Assembly: GCA_029936705.1 (NCBI GenBank)
Contig: JAPYSD010000136.1
Span: 1 to 8,102, forward strand
Direction of reading: 5' to 3'
Source of the DNA: Croceicoccus sp.
GTDB lineage: Bacteria > Pseudomonadota > Alphaproteobacteria > Sphingomonadales > Sphingomonadaceae
DNA: 8,102 nt
How positions within the stretch are numbered: the first letter of the stretch is position 1; each line of letters opens with the position of its first letter. The position numbers were made by a program, and so were the translations under genes. The notes beneath the pieces are model-generated. The model was not told the origin of the DNA. It made no database searches and saw nothing but the letters and a program-made list of their open reading frames with translations. Positions 1-6,571 of the stretch are shown here, piece after piece.

Positions 1-754
1 CGGTCAGCGGCACTTCGCCGGTAAAGCTCTGCGCGACATTGACCGCGTCCTGGCCCGTCAGCGAGTCGACGACCAGCAGCACTTCGCGCGGCGTGGAGAC
101 GCCGGCCACGGCCTTCATCTCGGCCATCAGCGCCTCGTCGACATGCAGGCGGCCCGCGGTGTCGAGCATCAGCACGTCGAAGCTCTGCAGCTTGGCCGAG
201 GAGATCGCGCGATTGGCGATGTCCACCGGCTGCTGGCCCGCGACGATCGGCAGCGTCGCCACGCCCGCCTGCTCGCCCAGAATCGCCAGCTGTTCCTGCG
301 CCGCCGGGCGATTGACGTCGAGCGAGGCCATCATGACCTTCTTGCCCTCGGTCTCCTTCAGCCGCTTGGCGATCTTGGCGGTGCTGGTCGTTTTACCGGA
401 ACCCTGCAGGCCGACCATCATGATCACGACGGGCGGCTTGGCATCCAGGTCCAACTTGGCCGCCTGCGAACTGCCGCCCCCTGCCGGGTCGCCGCCCAGC
501 ATCTCGACCAGCGCGTCGTTGACGATCTTGACGACCTGCTGCCCCGGCGTGACCGAGCGGAGCACTTCCTGCCCGATCGCGCGTTCGGTGACGGTGTCGA
601 TGAAACGGCGCACCACGGGAAGCGCGACATCGGCTTCCAGCAGCGCGATCCGCACTTCGCGCATGGCGGCGCGGACGTCGTCTTCCTTGAGCGCGCCGCG
701 GCCCCGCAGCGAATCGAAGACATTGCCGAGCCGGTCGGACAGTGTATCAAACAT
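1..754 (-). CDS. ffh: Signal recognition particle protein Ffh (SRP54), N-terminal part, cut by window edge
   Basis: Ffh is the SRP GTPase that, with 4.5S RNA, binds signal sequences as they leave the ribosome and brings the ribosome to FtsY at the inner membrane. Translating the minus strand from the ATG at 754-752 gives 251 residues beginning MFDTLSDRLGNVFDSLRGRG. The helical N domain (about 1-95) carries the family stretch ALLEADVALPVVRRFI (38-53). The G domain shows the P-loop GLQGSGKTT (115-123), the DVNRPAA motif (146-152), and DTAGR (198-202) running into LHVDEALMAEM. The frame is still open at base 1, so the TKxDG nucleotide-specificity motif and the methionine-rich M domain lie outside the window. 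The start is well fixed: GGAGGTG at 764-758 is almost a full anti-Shine-Dalgarno match, and GGAGG ends five bases before the ATG. It is transcribed away from the GGDEF-EAL gene. The order of motifs and the DVNRPAA loop separate it from its paralogue FtsY. Confidence 0.97.
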   Translation of the reverse strand, partial: MFDTLSDRLGNVFDSLRGRGALKEDDVRAAMREVRIALLEADVALPVVRRFIDTVTERAIGQEVLRSVTPGQQVVKIVNDALVEMLGGDPAGGGSSQAAKLDLDAKPPVVIMMVGLQGSGKTTSTAKIAKRLKETEGKKVMMASLDVNRPAAQEQLAILGEQAGVATLPIVAGQQPVDIANRAISSAKLQSFDVLMLDTAGRLHVDEALMAEMKAVAGVSTPREVLLVVDSLTGQDAVNVAQSFTGEVPLT

Positions 755-800
755 GGTCACCTCCGGCTGTCATGCCGCTTCTCCAGTCAAGCCTGCCGCG

Positions 801-867
801 AAAATCGCCGCAAACGGTTCAGATCCGGCGCAAAACGCCGAAAACGCCGGTGGGCGAAAACTCGCCG
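801..867. repeat. Cluster of four short AAAA-CGCCG words upstream of ffh
   Basis: AAAACGCCG occurs twice in exact tandem (832-840 and 841-849). Near copies AAAATCGCCG (801-810) and AAAACTCGCCG (857-867) flank it. The central pair can also fold: CGGCG (826-830) with CGCCG (836-840), or CCGGCG (825-830) with CGCCGG (845-850). Read on the minus strand this lies 47-113 bases upstream of the ffh start, so it falls in the promoter or 5' leader. The sequence shows the repeats; any role as a protein site or leader structure is inference. Confidence 0.55.
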
Positions 868-995
868 ACCAGCGTGTATGTCGATGCGCGTGGCGGCCGT
901 GAAACCGCCCTGGTGCATTGATCCCGACCGCGGCGCGCATGGGCACGCCCTGTCCGGTGAGATGCGCCCTTACAGGCTCTGGCCCGTGCTGGCAA

Positions 996-1007
996 GCATC
1001 CGGATGC
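996..1007. promoter_or_regulatory. 12-bp perfect palindrome, possible operator
   Basis: GCATCCGGATGC is a perfect 12-bp palindrome about 120 bp upstream of the preferred start of the GGDEF-EAL gene. Its right end overlaps the second copy of a GATGCGCCC direct repeat (961-969 and 1003-1011, 42 bp apart). This could be a binding site for a dimeric regulator, but palindromes of this length also arise by chance in GC-rich DNA. Confidence 0.2.
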
Positions 1008-1125
1008 GCCCGCTCCGCCACCGCGACCCCCGGCGATGTCCCTTAACCTCTTTTTTAGGACCTTGCCGCTACCCAAGCCGTCAGGGCGCCGGAACCGCGC
1101 CAGGGCCGTGGAGCAGACATCAGCA

Positions 1126-2817
1126 ATGGGCGATCGCCCCGACATTACCCGCGAAACCGCGTCGACCAAGGGCCGCGGCAGGCTGACCGAGCGTTTCGGC
1201 CAGTCCGAGGGCGATCTCGTCCTGCTTGGCATCATCTTTGCCGCGATCATCATGCTGGTCGGCCATGCCGGCTCGGTCCTGCCCCAGGTCATCCAGTTCT
1301 TCCTGGGCACGGGCGAGCCTCCGCCGCAATGGGCGGCCAGCGCGCTGCTGCTGAACATCGCGCTCGTGATCTTCGGATGGCGCCGTTACAAGGAACTGGT
1401 CAGCGAGATCGAGAAGAGCCGCCTGGCCGAGGAAGAGGCGCGCGAACTGGCGCTGACCGATCCGCTGACGGGCTCGCTCAACCGGCGGTCCGTCCTGCCG
1501 CTCACCAGCGAGATGGTGGCCGAGGCGGAGAAAGCCGACAAGGCGGTCGCCTTCATCATGATCGACCTCGACAATTTCAAGCAGATCAACGACCTCAACG
1601 GCCACCGCGCGGGCGACTGCATGCTGGTCGAGATCGCGCAGCGCATCCGCGCCCATCTGCCCGCAGGCGCGCGCCTCGCCCGGCTGGGCGGCGACGAGTT
1701 CGCCTGCGTGGTCCCCTACAAGCGATCCTCTCCCGACCTGATCGACCAGTTGGCGACCGGCATTATCGACATCGCGCAGCGCCCCATCGCCATTAACGGC
1801 GGTGAGCTGGCCGTGGGCCTGTCCATCGGCCTGTCGACCAGCGTCGAGCTGGACCAGCCGGGCGCGAATGCCGCGGGCGACCTGCTCCACATGGCCGATG
1901 TCGCGATGTATCACGCCAAGAAGATGGGCCGGAACCGCTACGACTGGTTCACGCCCGAGATGGAGCGCGAACTGAAACTGCGCAGCGAACTGGAAAGCGG
2001 GATCCGCCGCGGCATCGCGCGCGGCGAATTCGTGCCTTTCTACGAACAACAGGTAGACGTCGAAACGGGTGAACTGACCGGGTTCGAGATGCTGGCTCGC
2101 TGGCAGTCGCCCACGCTGGGCCTCGTCACGCCCGACCTCTTCATCTCGGTGGCCGAGGAAATCGGCTGCATCGCCGAACTGTCCGAGACCGTCATTGCGC
2201 AGGCGCTCAAGGATGCCGCCGACTGGGATCCTTCGCTCACGCTGTCGGTCAATATCTCGCCGATCCAGCTGCGCGATCCGTGGTTTGCGCAAAAGCTGCT
2301 GAAGATGCTGGCCGAGGCCAAGTTCCCGCCCGAACGGCTGGAGATCGAGGTTACCGAAAGCTGCCTGCACGAGAATATCGGGCTGGTGCGCTCGCTGGTG
2401 ACCAGCCTGAAAAACCAAGGCGTGTCGGTCAGCCTCGACGATTTCGGCACCGGCTACGCCTCGATCGCGCAGCTGCGCGCCCTGCCCTTCGACCGGATCA
2501 AGATCGACCGCAGCTTCATCGCCGAGCTGGGCCGCGGCGGCGACAATGCCGCGCTGGTCAGCGCCATCACCTCGATCGGCGCGGGCATGCGCCTGCCTGT
2601 CACGGCCGAGGGGATCGAGAGCGAGCAGGTGCGCGACAAGCTGCGCGGGCTGGGCCAGTTCAAGGGACAGGGCTATTTCTATGGCCGCCCCGAACCCGCC
2701 GACAAGGTCCGCGCCCGGCTGAAGAGCGAAGCCCGCTTGGCCGAGGATGTCCGCACCGAACCGCGGCTTGGCCCCGGCAAGGATGCCGACAAGGATCGCC
2801 GCGTCGCCGGCGCCTGA
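1126..2817 (+). CDS. Membrane-anchored GGDEF-EAL bifunctional cyclic-di-GMP signalling protein
   Basis: This 563-residue protein likely makes and/or degrades cyclic-di-GMP at the inner membrane. Two hydrophobic helices (about 30-46 and 70-85) are followed by a charged helical linker (86-108) without a PAS domain. The GGDEF domain (about 108-275) begins LTDPLTGSLNRR and has an intact GGDEF at 188-192. The residues nine to six positions before it are PAGA, so the RxxD inhibitory I-site is absent. The EAL domain (about 285-530) reads EML instead of EAL at 321-323 but keeps the catalytic set: N376 in NIS, E408xTE411, DD at 438-439 in DDFGTG, K459, E495 in TAEGIE and Q515 in GQGYFYGRP. A hydrolase-competent site is therefore expected. 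A charged tail (531-563) follows. I prefer the ATG at 1126 because GGAG lies at 1110-1113 (12 bases away, rather long). An in-frame ATG at 1036 would add 30 basic residues but has no ribosome binding site, and GTG at 1108 is also possible. Direction of net activity is not decidable from sequence. Confidence 0.9.
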   Translation: MGDRPDITRETASTKGRGRLTERFGQSEGDLVLLGIIFAAIIMLVGHAGSVLPQVIQFFLGTGEPPPQWAASALLLNIALVIFGWRRYKELVSEIEKSRLAEEEARELALTDPLTGSLNRRSVLPLTSEMVAEAEKADKAVAFIMIDLDNFKQINDLNGHRAGDCMLVEIAQRIRAHLPAGARLARLGGDEFACVVPYKRSSPDLIDQLATGIIDIAQRPIAINGGELAVGLSIGLSTSVELDQPGANAAGDLLHMADVAMYHAKKMGRNRYDWFTPEMERELKLRSELESGIRRGIARGEFVPFYEQQVDVETGELTGFEMLARWQSPTLGLVTPDLFISVAEEIGCIAELSETVIAQALKDAADWDPSLTLSVNISPIQLRDPWFAQKLLKMLAEAKFPPERLEIEVTESCLHENIGLVRSLVTSLKNQGVSVSLDDFGTGYASIAQLRALPFDRIKIDRSFIAELGRGGDNAALVSAITSIGAGMRLPVTAEGIESEQVRDKLRGLGQFKGQGYFYGRPEPADKVRARLKSEARLAEDVRTEPRLGPGKDADKDRRVAGA

Positions 2818-2887
2818 CGCGAAAGCGCGAGCGCGGGCCGCACGGGACTGGACGTAGCGCCGCCCGCTGCATAGATGCGGGCCTGAC

Positions 2888-3712
2888 ATGCGCATTCCCT
2901 TCACCAAGATGCACGGGCTCGGCAACGATTTCGTCGTGCTCGACGCGCGCGCGCAGGCGCTGCCGCCGATGGGTGGTACGATGGCCGCCGCGCTGGCCGA
3001 CCGCCACACCGGCATCGGCTGCGACCAGCTGGTGCTGATCGAAGCGTCGGACAGCGCCGACCTGAAGATGCGCATCTTCAACGCCGACGGCAGCGAGGTC
3101 GAGGCCTGCGGCAATGCCACCCGCGCGGTCGGCCTGCTGGTCGGCGGCGAGCTTTCGATCGAGACGCTGGGCGGCATGATCTCTGCGCGGCCCGACGCGG
3201 CGGGCATCGCGGTCGACATGGGCGTGCCCCGCTTCGACTGGGACGCGATCCCGCTGGCCTATGCGATGGACACGCTGGCGATGCCGGTCGGCTGGGACAT
3301 GCTGGACGGCCCCGCCGCGGTGAATGTCGGCAACCCGCACGCGATCTTCTTCGTCGATGACCTGTCCGCCGTCCCGCTGGACCAGGTTGGCCCGGCGGTC
3401 GAAAAGGACCCGATCTTCCCGCAAGGCGTGAACGTCAATGTCGCTCAGGTCCTGTCGCGCAGTGCGATCCGCCTGCGCGTCTGGGAACGCGGCGCCGGCC
3501 TGACCCGCGCCTGCGGCACCGGCGCCTGCGCCACCGCGGTCGGCGCGATGCGGCGCGGGCTGGTGGACCGCACCGTGACCGTTTCGCTGCCCGGCGGCAA
3601 CCTGCTGATCGCCTGGGGCGAGGATACGGCAGACAGCAAGGGCCGCATCACCATGACCGGCCCCGCGACCATCGCCTTTACCGGCAGCTTCGATTGGGGA
3701 GCATACGCTTGA
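2888..3712 (+). CDS. dapF: Diaminopimelate epimerase DapF
   Basis: DapF interconverts LL- and meso-diaminopimelate in the cytoplasm, the last step before lysine and the source of the peptidoglycan cross-linking residue. The 274-residue product is of usual length for the family. It starts with the typical FTKMHGLGNDFVVLDA and contains both catalytic cysteines of the two-base, cofactor-free mechanism: Cys74 in EACGNATR and Cys209 in TRACGTGACAT. Other family blocks are FNADGSE (64-70), NVGNPHAIFFVDD (146-158) and GVNVNVAQV (180-188). No good Shine-Dalgarno precedes the ATG at 2888, which begins 70 bases after the GGDEF-EAL stop. The next candidate start is internal to the conserved N-terminus, so 2888 is secure. 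Its TGA at 3710-3712 overlaps the TTG start of mtaB, so it leads the coupled cluster. Confidence 0.97.
   Translation: MRIPFTKMHGLGNDFVVLDARAQALPPMGGTMAAALADRHTGIGCDQLVLIEASDSADLKMRIFNADGSEVEACGNATRAVGLLVGGELSIETLGGMISARPDAAGIAVDMGVPRFDWDAIPLAYAMDTLAMPVGWDMLDGPAAVNVGNPHAIFFVDDLSAVPLDQVGPAVEKDPIFPQGVNVNVAQVLSRSAIRLRVWERGAGLTRACGTGACATAVGAMRRGLVDRTVTVSLPGGNLLIAWGEDTADSKGRITMTGPATIAFTGSFDWGAYA
3696..3701 (+). promoter_or_regulatory. Ribosome binding site that sets a TTG start for mtaB
   Basis: GGGGAG at 3696-3701 lies seven bases before the TTG at 3709, an ideal spacing. A second in-frame TTG at 3694 sits on the edge of this same motif and has no site of its own upstream, so it is unlikely to be used. 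The site lies inside the last codons of dapF. Confidence 0.7.
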
Positions 3713-4938
3713 CCGCGCCCGCGCCCTTCGCCGGCGAAGTCGTGACGCTGGGCTGCCGCCTAAACATGGCGGAGAGCGAGCGCATCAGCGCGATGCTGGC
3801 GGCTAGTCCGCAGCCGACGGTGGTGGTCAACAGCTGCGCCGTCACGCAGGAAGCCGTGCGCCAGACCCGCCGCGCGATCCGCCGCCTGCGCCGCAGCCAC
3901 CCCGACGCGCGCCTCCTCGTCACCGGATGCGCCGCCGATATCGAGCGTGAGCAGCTGTCCGCCATGCCCGAGGTCGACGCGCTGGTCGCCAACGCCGCCA
4001 AGCTGGAGCCGCGCGAATGGCTGGGCGATGCCGCCACTGCGGCCACGGCCCACGTGCCCGCCGCTGCCGCGCCCCGTGCCCGCACCCGGGCCTTCGTCGC
4101 GGTGCAGAACGGCTGCGACCACAGCTGCACCTTTTGCGTCATCCCGCAAGGACGCGGCGCCAGCCGGTCGCTGCCGATCCGGGATGTCACCCGCATCGTC
4201 GCCGAACACCTGGACCAGGGCGCACCCGAAATCGTGCTGACCGGTGTCGACGTCACCAGTTGGGGCCACGACCTGCCCGGCGCGCCCGCGCTGGGCACGC
4301 TGGTGCGCGCGATCCTCGATGCCTGCCCCTCGTTGGCCCGGCTGCGCCTCTCCTCCATCGACGGGGCGGAGATCGATCCGCTGCTGGAGGACATGGCCGC
4401 GCACGAACCGCGCCTGATGCCGCACCTGCACCTGTCGCTGCAATCGGGCGACGACATGATCCTCAAGCGCATGAAGCGCCGCCACAGCCGCGCCGACGCG
4501 ATCCGCCTTGTCGAAAGGCTGAAGGCCCGCCGCCCCGATATCGCGGTGGGCGCGGACCTGATCGCGGGCTTCCCAACCGAAACGGATGACATGCACGCCA
4601 ACAACCTATCCATCGTCAGCGCCTGCGACATCGTGCACGGCCATGTCTTTCCCTTCAGCCCGCGACCCGGCACGCCCGCCGCGCGCATGCCGCAGGTCGA
4701 TCCCGCGCGCGTGAAGGCCCGCGCCGCCGAACTGCGCGAAGCGGTCGCGGCGCAGCGCGGGCAATGGCTCGACCGACTGGTCGGCAGCGAACAGGCGGTG
4801 CTGGCCGAACGCGACGGCACCGGCCATGCCGAGAATTTCGCCCCCGTTCGCCTGCCCGCGGGCATGGCGCAGGGCGAAACCGCGCGGCTGCGCATCACCG
4901 CGCGCAGCGAAGGCCTGCTGATCGGAGAAGCGGCATGA
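3709..4938 (+). CDS. mtaB: tRNA t6A37 methylthiotransferase MtaB
   Basis: MtaB is a radical-SAM enzyme that adds a methylthio group to N6-threonylcarbamoyladenosine at tRNA position 37, giving ms2t6A and stabilising codon-anticodon pairing. The 409-residue product has the three domains of the MiaB/RimO/MtaB group. The N-terminal UPF0004 domain holds three cluster cysteines, C16 (TLGCRLN), C43 (NSCAVT) and C74 (VTGCAA). The radical-SAM core has CDHSCTFC at 136-143, which gives C136-x3-C140-x2-C143, followed by VIPQGRG. Further core motifs are TGVDVTSWG (178-186), HLSLQSGDD (241-249) and PFSPRPGTPA (315-324). A short TRAM-like C-terminus follows (about 355-409). TLGCRLN and the QSGDD/RPGTPA pattern favour MtaB over MiaB or RimO. 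The start is TTG at 3709, overlapping the dapF stop as TTGA. The TGA at 4936-4938 overlaps the ftsY ATG as ATGA. Confidence 0.93.
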   Translation: MTAPAPFAGEVVTLGCRLNMAESERISAMLAASPQPTVVVNSCAVTQEAVRQTRRAIRRLRRSHPDARLLVTGCAADIEREQLSAMPEVDALVANAAKLEPREWLGDAATAATAHVPAAAAPRARTRAFVAVQNGCDHSCTFCVIPQGRGASRSLPIRDVTRIVAEHLDQGAPEIVLTGVDVTSWGHDLPGAPALGTLVRAILDACPSLARLRLSSIDGAEIDPLLEDMAAHEPRLMPHLHLSLQSGDDMILKRMKRRHSRADAIRLVERLKARRPDIAVGADLIAGFPTETDDMHANNLSIVSACDIVHGHVFPFSPRPGTPAARMPQVDPARVKARAAELREAVAAQRGQWLDRLVGSEQAVLAERDGTGHAENFAPVRLPAGMAQGETARLRITARSEGLLIGEAA

Positions 4939-5855
4939 GCGACAGCTGGCAGGACCGCGTCTTCGGCGGTTTCCGCAAGACCTCCGAACGGCTTAGCGGC
5001 AATCTCGCGGGCATCGGCGGCCAGACCCGCCTGACCGATGCGCAACTGGACGAGCTGGAGGATGCGCTCATCCTTTCCGATCTCGGCCCGCGCGCGGCCA
5101 TGCGGATCCGCGACAGGCTGGCGGAACGGCGCTTCGAGCGCGGCGCGGACCAGCGCGCGGTGCAGGAAGCCGTGGCCGAGGAGATCGCCGACATCCTGCG
5201 CCCGGTCGCCAAGCCGCTCGACGTCACCGCCTTTCCGCGCCCGCATGTCGTGCTGGTGATCGGCGTCAACGGCAGCGGCAAGACCACGACCATCGCCAAG
5301 CTCGCGCATCTTTTCCAGGAAGAGGATTACTCGGTCATGCTGGCCGCGGGCGACACGTTCCGCGCCGCCGCCATCGGCCAGCTGCGCGTCTGGGCGGACC
5401 GCGTCGGTGTGCCCATCGTCACCGGGCCCGAAGGCGGCGATCCCGCCAGCGTGGTGTTCGACGGCGTCAAGGCCGCGACCGACCGCGGCAGCGACGCGCT
5501 GATCGTCGACACCGCGGGCCGCCTGCAGAACAAGCGCGAACTGATGGACGAGCTGGCCAAGATCCGCAAAGTCCTTGGCCGCCTCAACCCCGAGGCGCCG
5601 CACGACGTGGTGCTGGTGCTGGATGCCACCAACGGGCAGAACGCGCTGTCGCAGATCGACGTGTTCAAGGAAGTCGCGGGCGTCACCGGCCTGGTCATGA
5701 CCAAGCTGGACGGCACCGCGCGCGGCGGCGTGCTGGTCGCGGCGGCAGAGCAATACGGCCTGCCCATCCATGCCATCGGCGTGGGCGAAGGCATCGACGA
5801 TCTGCGGCCCTTCGACCCCGACCTGGTCGCGCGCGTGATCGCGGGAGTGGCGTGA
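4935..5855 (+). CDS. ftsY: Signal recognition particle receptor FtsY
   Basis: FtsY is the SRP receptor GTPase that docks with Ffh at the inner membrane and passes the translating ribosome to SecYEG. The 306-residue product has an N domain (about 30-100) and a G domain with the P-loop GVNGSGKTTT (110-119), DTFRAAA (140-146, the FtsY counterpart of the Ffh DVxRPAA loop), DTAGR (192-196), LDATNGQNA (229-237), TKLDG (256-260) and TARGG (261-265), ending in GVGEGIDDLRPFDPDLV. It lacks the long acidic A domain of E. coli FtsY (about 500 residues). A short N-terminal stretch, SWQDRVFGGFRKTSERL (4-20), looks amphipathic and may serve as the membrane-targeting helix. The ATG at 4935 is chosen for GGAG at 4924-4927 (seven bases away) and the ATGA overlap with mtaB. 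Further upstream the frame is only a readthrough of mtaB in another phase. Confidence 0.97.
   Translation: MSDSWQDRVFGGFRKTSERLSGNLAGIGGQTRLTDAQLDELEDALILSDLGPRAAMRIRDRLAERRFERGADQRAVQEAVAEEIADILRPVAKPLDVTAFPRPHVVLVIGVNGSGKTTTIAKLAHLFQEEDYSVMLAAGDTFRAAAIGQLRVWADRVGVPIVTGPEGGDPASVVFDGVKAATDRGSDALIVDTAGRLQNKRELMDELAKIRKVLGRLNPEAPHDVVLVLDATNGQNALSQIDVFKEVAGVTGLVMTKLDGTARGGVLVAAAEQYGLPIHAIGVGEGIDDLRPFDPDLVARVIAGVA
5843..5847 (+). promoter_or_regulatory. Ribosome binding site deciding the ispZ start
   Basis: GGGAG at 5843-5847 is seven bases from the ATG at 5855 and four from the in-frame GTG at 5852. The better spacing and the stronger codon favour the ATG. The site is within the last codons of ftsY. 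Confidence 0.6.
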
Positions 5856-6511
5856 TGGACGACAGGACCGAGGCCGCACCGAAGAAGAAGAAATCGGGCT
5901 GGCTCAACCTGGCCATCGATTACGGGCCGCTGCTCGTCTTCTTCCTCGTCTATCGTTTTTTCAGCCCGGAGAAATCCGGCAACGCCGTGGCCGAGGTGTT
6001 GGCCGTGGTCAAAGGCACTGGCGCGTTCATCGTGGCGGCGCTGGTCGCGCTGGGCGTGTCTAAATGGAAGCTGGGGCACATCACCCCCATGCTGATGCTG
6101 TCGACCGCGCTGATCGTGTTTTTCGGCGGCCTGACGATCTTCTTCCAGGACCCGGTCTTCGTGCAGATCAAGCCGACGATCATCTACGTGCTGTTCGCCG
6201 CCGCGCTGCTGATCGGCTGGCGCATGGGCCGCCCGCTGCTGAAATACCTGCTCGATGCCGCGTTCGAGGGGCTGTCGGATCGCGGCTGGATGATCCTGTC
6301 GCGCAACTGGGGCCTCTATTTCGCCGCCCTCGCCGTTTTGAACGAAGTGCTGCGCGCTGCCCTGCCATTCGAGGACTGGCTGGCGGCCAAGTTCTGGCTG
6401 TTCATGCCGCTCTCGTTCCTGTTCACCTTCACGCAGCTTCCGATGATGATGCGCGAAGGGCTGGGCAAGGAAGAGGAAACCGAGGTCGAGACGACCCAGC
6501 CCCCGGTCTGA
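5855..6511 (+). CDS. ispZ: Inner membrane-spanning protein, septation protein A / IspZ / YciB family
   Basis: This 218-residue polytopic membrane protein belongs to the IspZ/YciB (septation protein A) family, which is associated with cell division and envelope integrity; its biochemical activity is not established. A lysine-rich cytoplasmic start (KKKK at 10-13) leads into IDYGPLLVFFLVYRFF (21-36), the family's typical first helix. Further hydrophobic segments lie near 54-69, 78-97, 107-124, 150-168 and 178-196. Conserved blocks seen are FFGGLTIFFQDPVFVQIKPT (89-108) and LSRNWGLYF (148-156). The acidic tail (205-218) is cytoplasmic if the count of helices is right. The stop of ftsY and this ATG share one base (TGATG), so translation is probably coupled. 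It is the last gene of the cluster and is followed by inverted repeats. The symbol yciB is also used for this family. Confidence 0.92.
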   Translation: MDDRTEAAPKKKKSGWLNLAIDYGPLLVFFLVYRFFSPEKSGNAVAEVLAVVKGTGAFIVAALVALGVSKWKLGHITPMLMLSTALIVFFGGLTIFFQDPVFVQIKPTIIYVLFAAALLIGWRMGRPLLKYLLDAAFEGLSDRGWMILSRNWGLYFAALAVLNEVLRAALPFEDWLAAKFWLFMPLSFLFTFTQLPMMMREGLGKEEETEVETTQPPV

Positions 6512-6527
6512 GGCTTGGCGCAAGGCT

Positions 6528-6571
6528 GGCGGGCGGCCCGATCCGGACCGCCCTGCCCGCCTCCGGTCCGG
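6528..6571. terminator. GC-rich inverted repeats at the convergent gene end
   Basis: CCGGACCG (6543-6550) pairs perfectly with CGGTCCGG (6564-6571) around a 13-base loop. Competing stems are GGCGGGC (6528-6534) with GCCCGCC (6555-6561) and GGGCGG (6531-6536) with CCGCCC (6548-6553). The block begins 17 bases after the ispZ stop and ends next to the stop of the convergent small gene, where a bidirectional terminator would be expected. No T-run follows on either strand, so intrinsic termination in the strict sense is uncertain. Confidence 0.45.

Larger units (their letters stand above)
755..1125. other. Intergenic region between divergent ffh and GGDEF-EAL genes
   Basis: This 371-bp spacer should hold the promoters of both divergent genes, but no convincing sigma-70 -35/-10 pair stands out on either strand. 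What is visible: the ffh Shine-Dalgarno at 758-764; four copies of an AAAA-(T/CT)-CGCCG word at 801-810, 832-840, 841-849 and 857-867; small hairpins GGCGA-N4-TCGCC (853-866) and GGCGG-N8-CCGCC (892-909); a 12-bp perfect palindrome at 996-1007; a 9-bp direct repeat GATGCGCCC at 961-969 and 1003-1011; and a TTAA-N7-TTTA element at 1043-1057 followed by an AGGA. I looked for the conserved SRP RNA core (GTCAGG...GGAAGGAAGCAGCC) and for tRNA arms and found neither. Open frames across the region have no recognisable product or ribosome binding site. Confidence 0.7.

Noticed and set aside
770..1021. An 83-codon minus-strand frame just upstream of ffh
   Set aside because: It ends 15 bases before the ffh start and could look like an upstream coupled gene, but it has no ribosome binding site, an Ala/Arg/His-rich composition typical of chance frames, and overlaps the repeat cluster.
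1020..1060. T-run at 1051-1056 as an intrinsic terminator
   Set aside because: No stable stem lies directly before it on the plus strand, and no gene is read into it.
755..1125. Possible 4.5S (SRP) RNA gene near ffh
   Set aside because: The conserved GGAAGGAAGCAGCC-type core is absent on both strands, and no long hairpin of the expected form is present.
1036..1125. Upstream ATG at 1036 as the start of the GGDEF-EAL protein
   Set aside because: No purine-rich site precedes it, and the added 30 residues are basic and unlike a conserved domain. It is kept only as an alternative.
1120..3219. A 699-codon open frame on the minus strand opposite the GGDEF-EAL gene and dapF
   Set aside because: It is antisense to two well-identified genes, is rich in Arg, Ala, Asp and Gly with no family motif, and is the usual product of G/C-biased third positions in GC-rich DNA.
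3678..5879. A 733-codon open frame on the minus strand opposite mtaB and ftsY
   Set aside because: Same reason: mtaB and ftsY carry intact catalytic motifs on the plus strand, and the antisense product is low-complexity with no recognisable domain.
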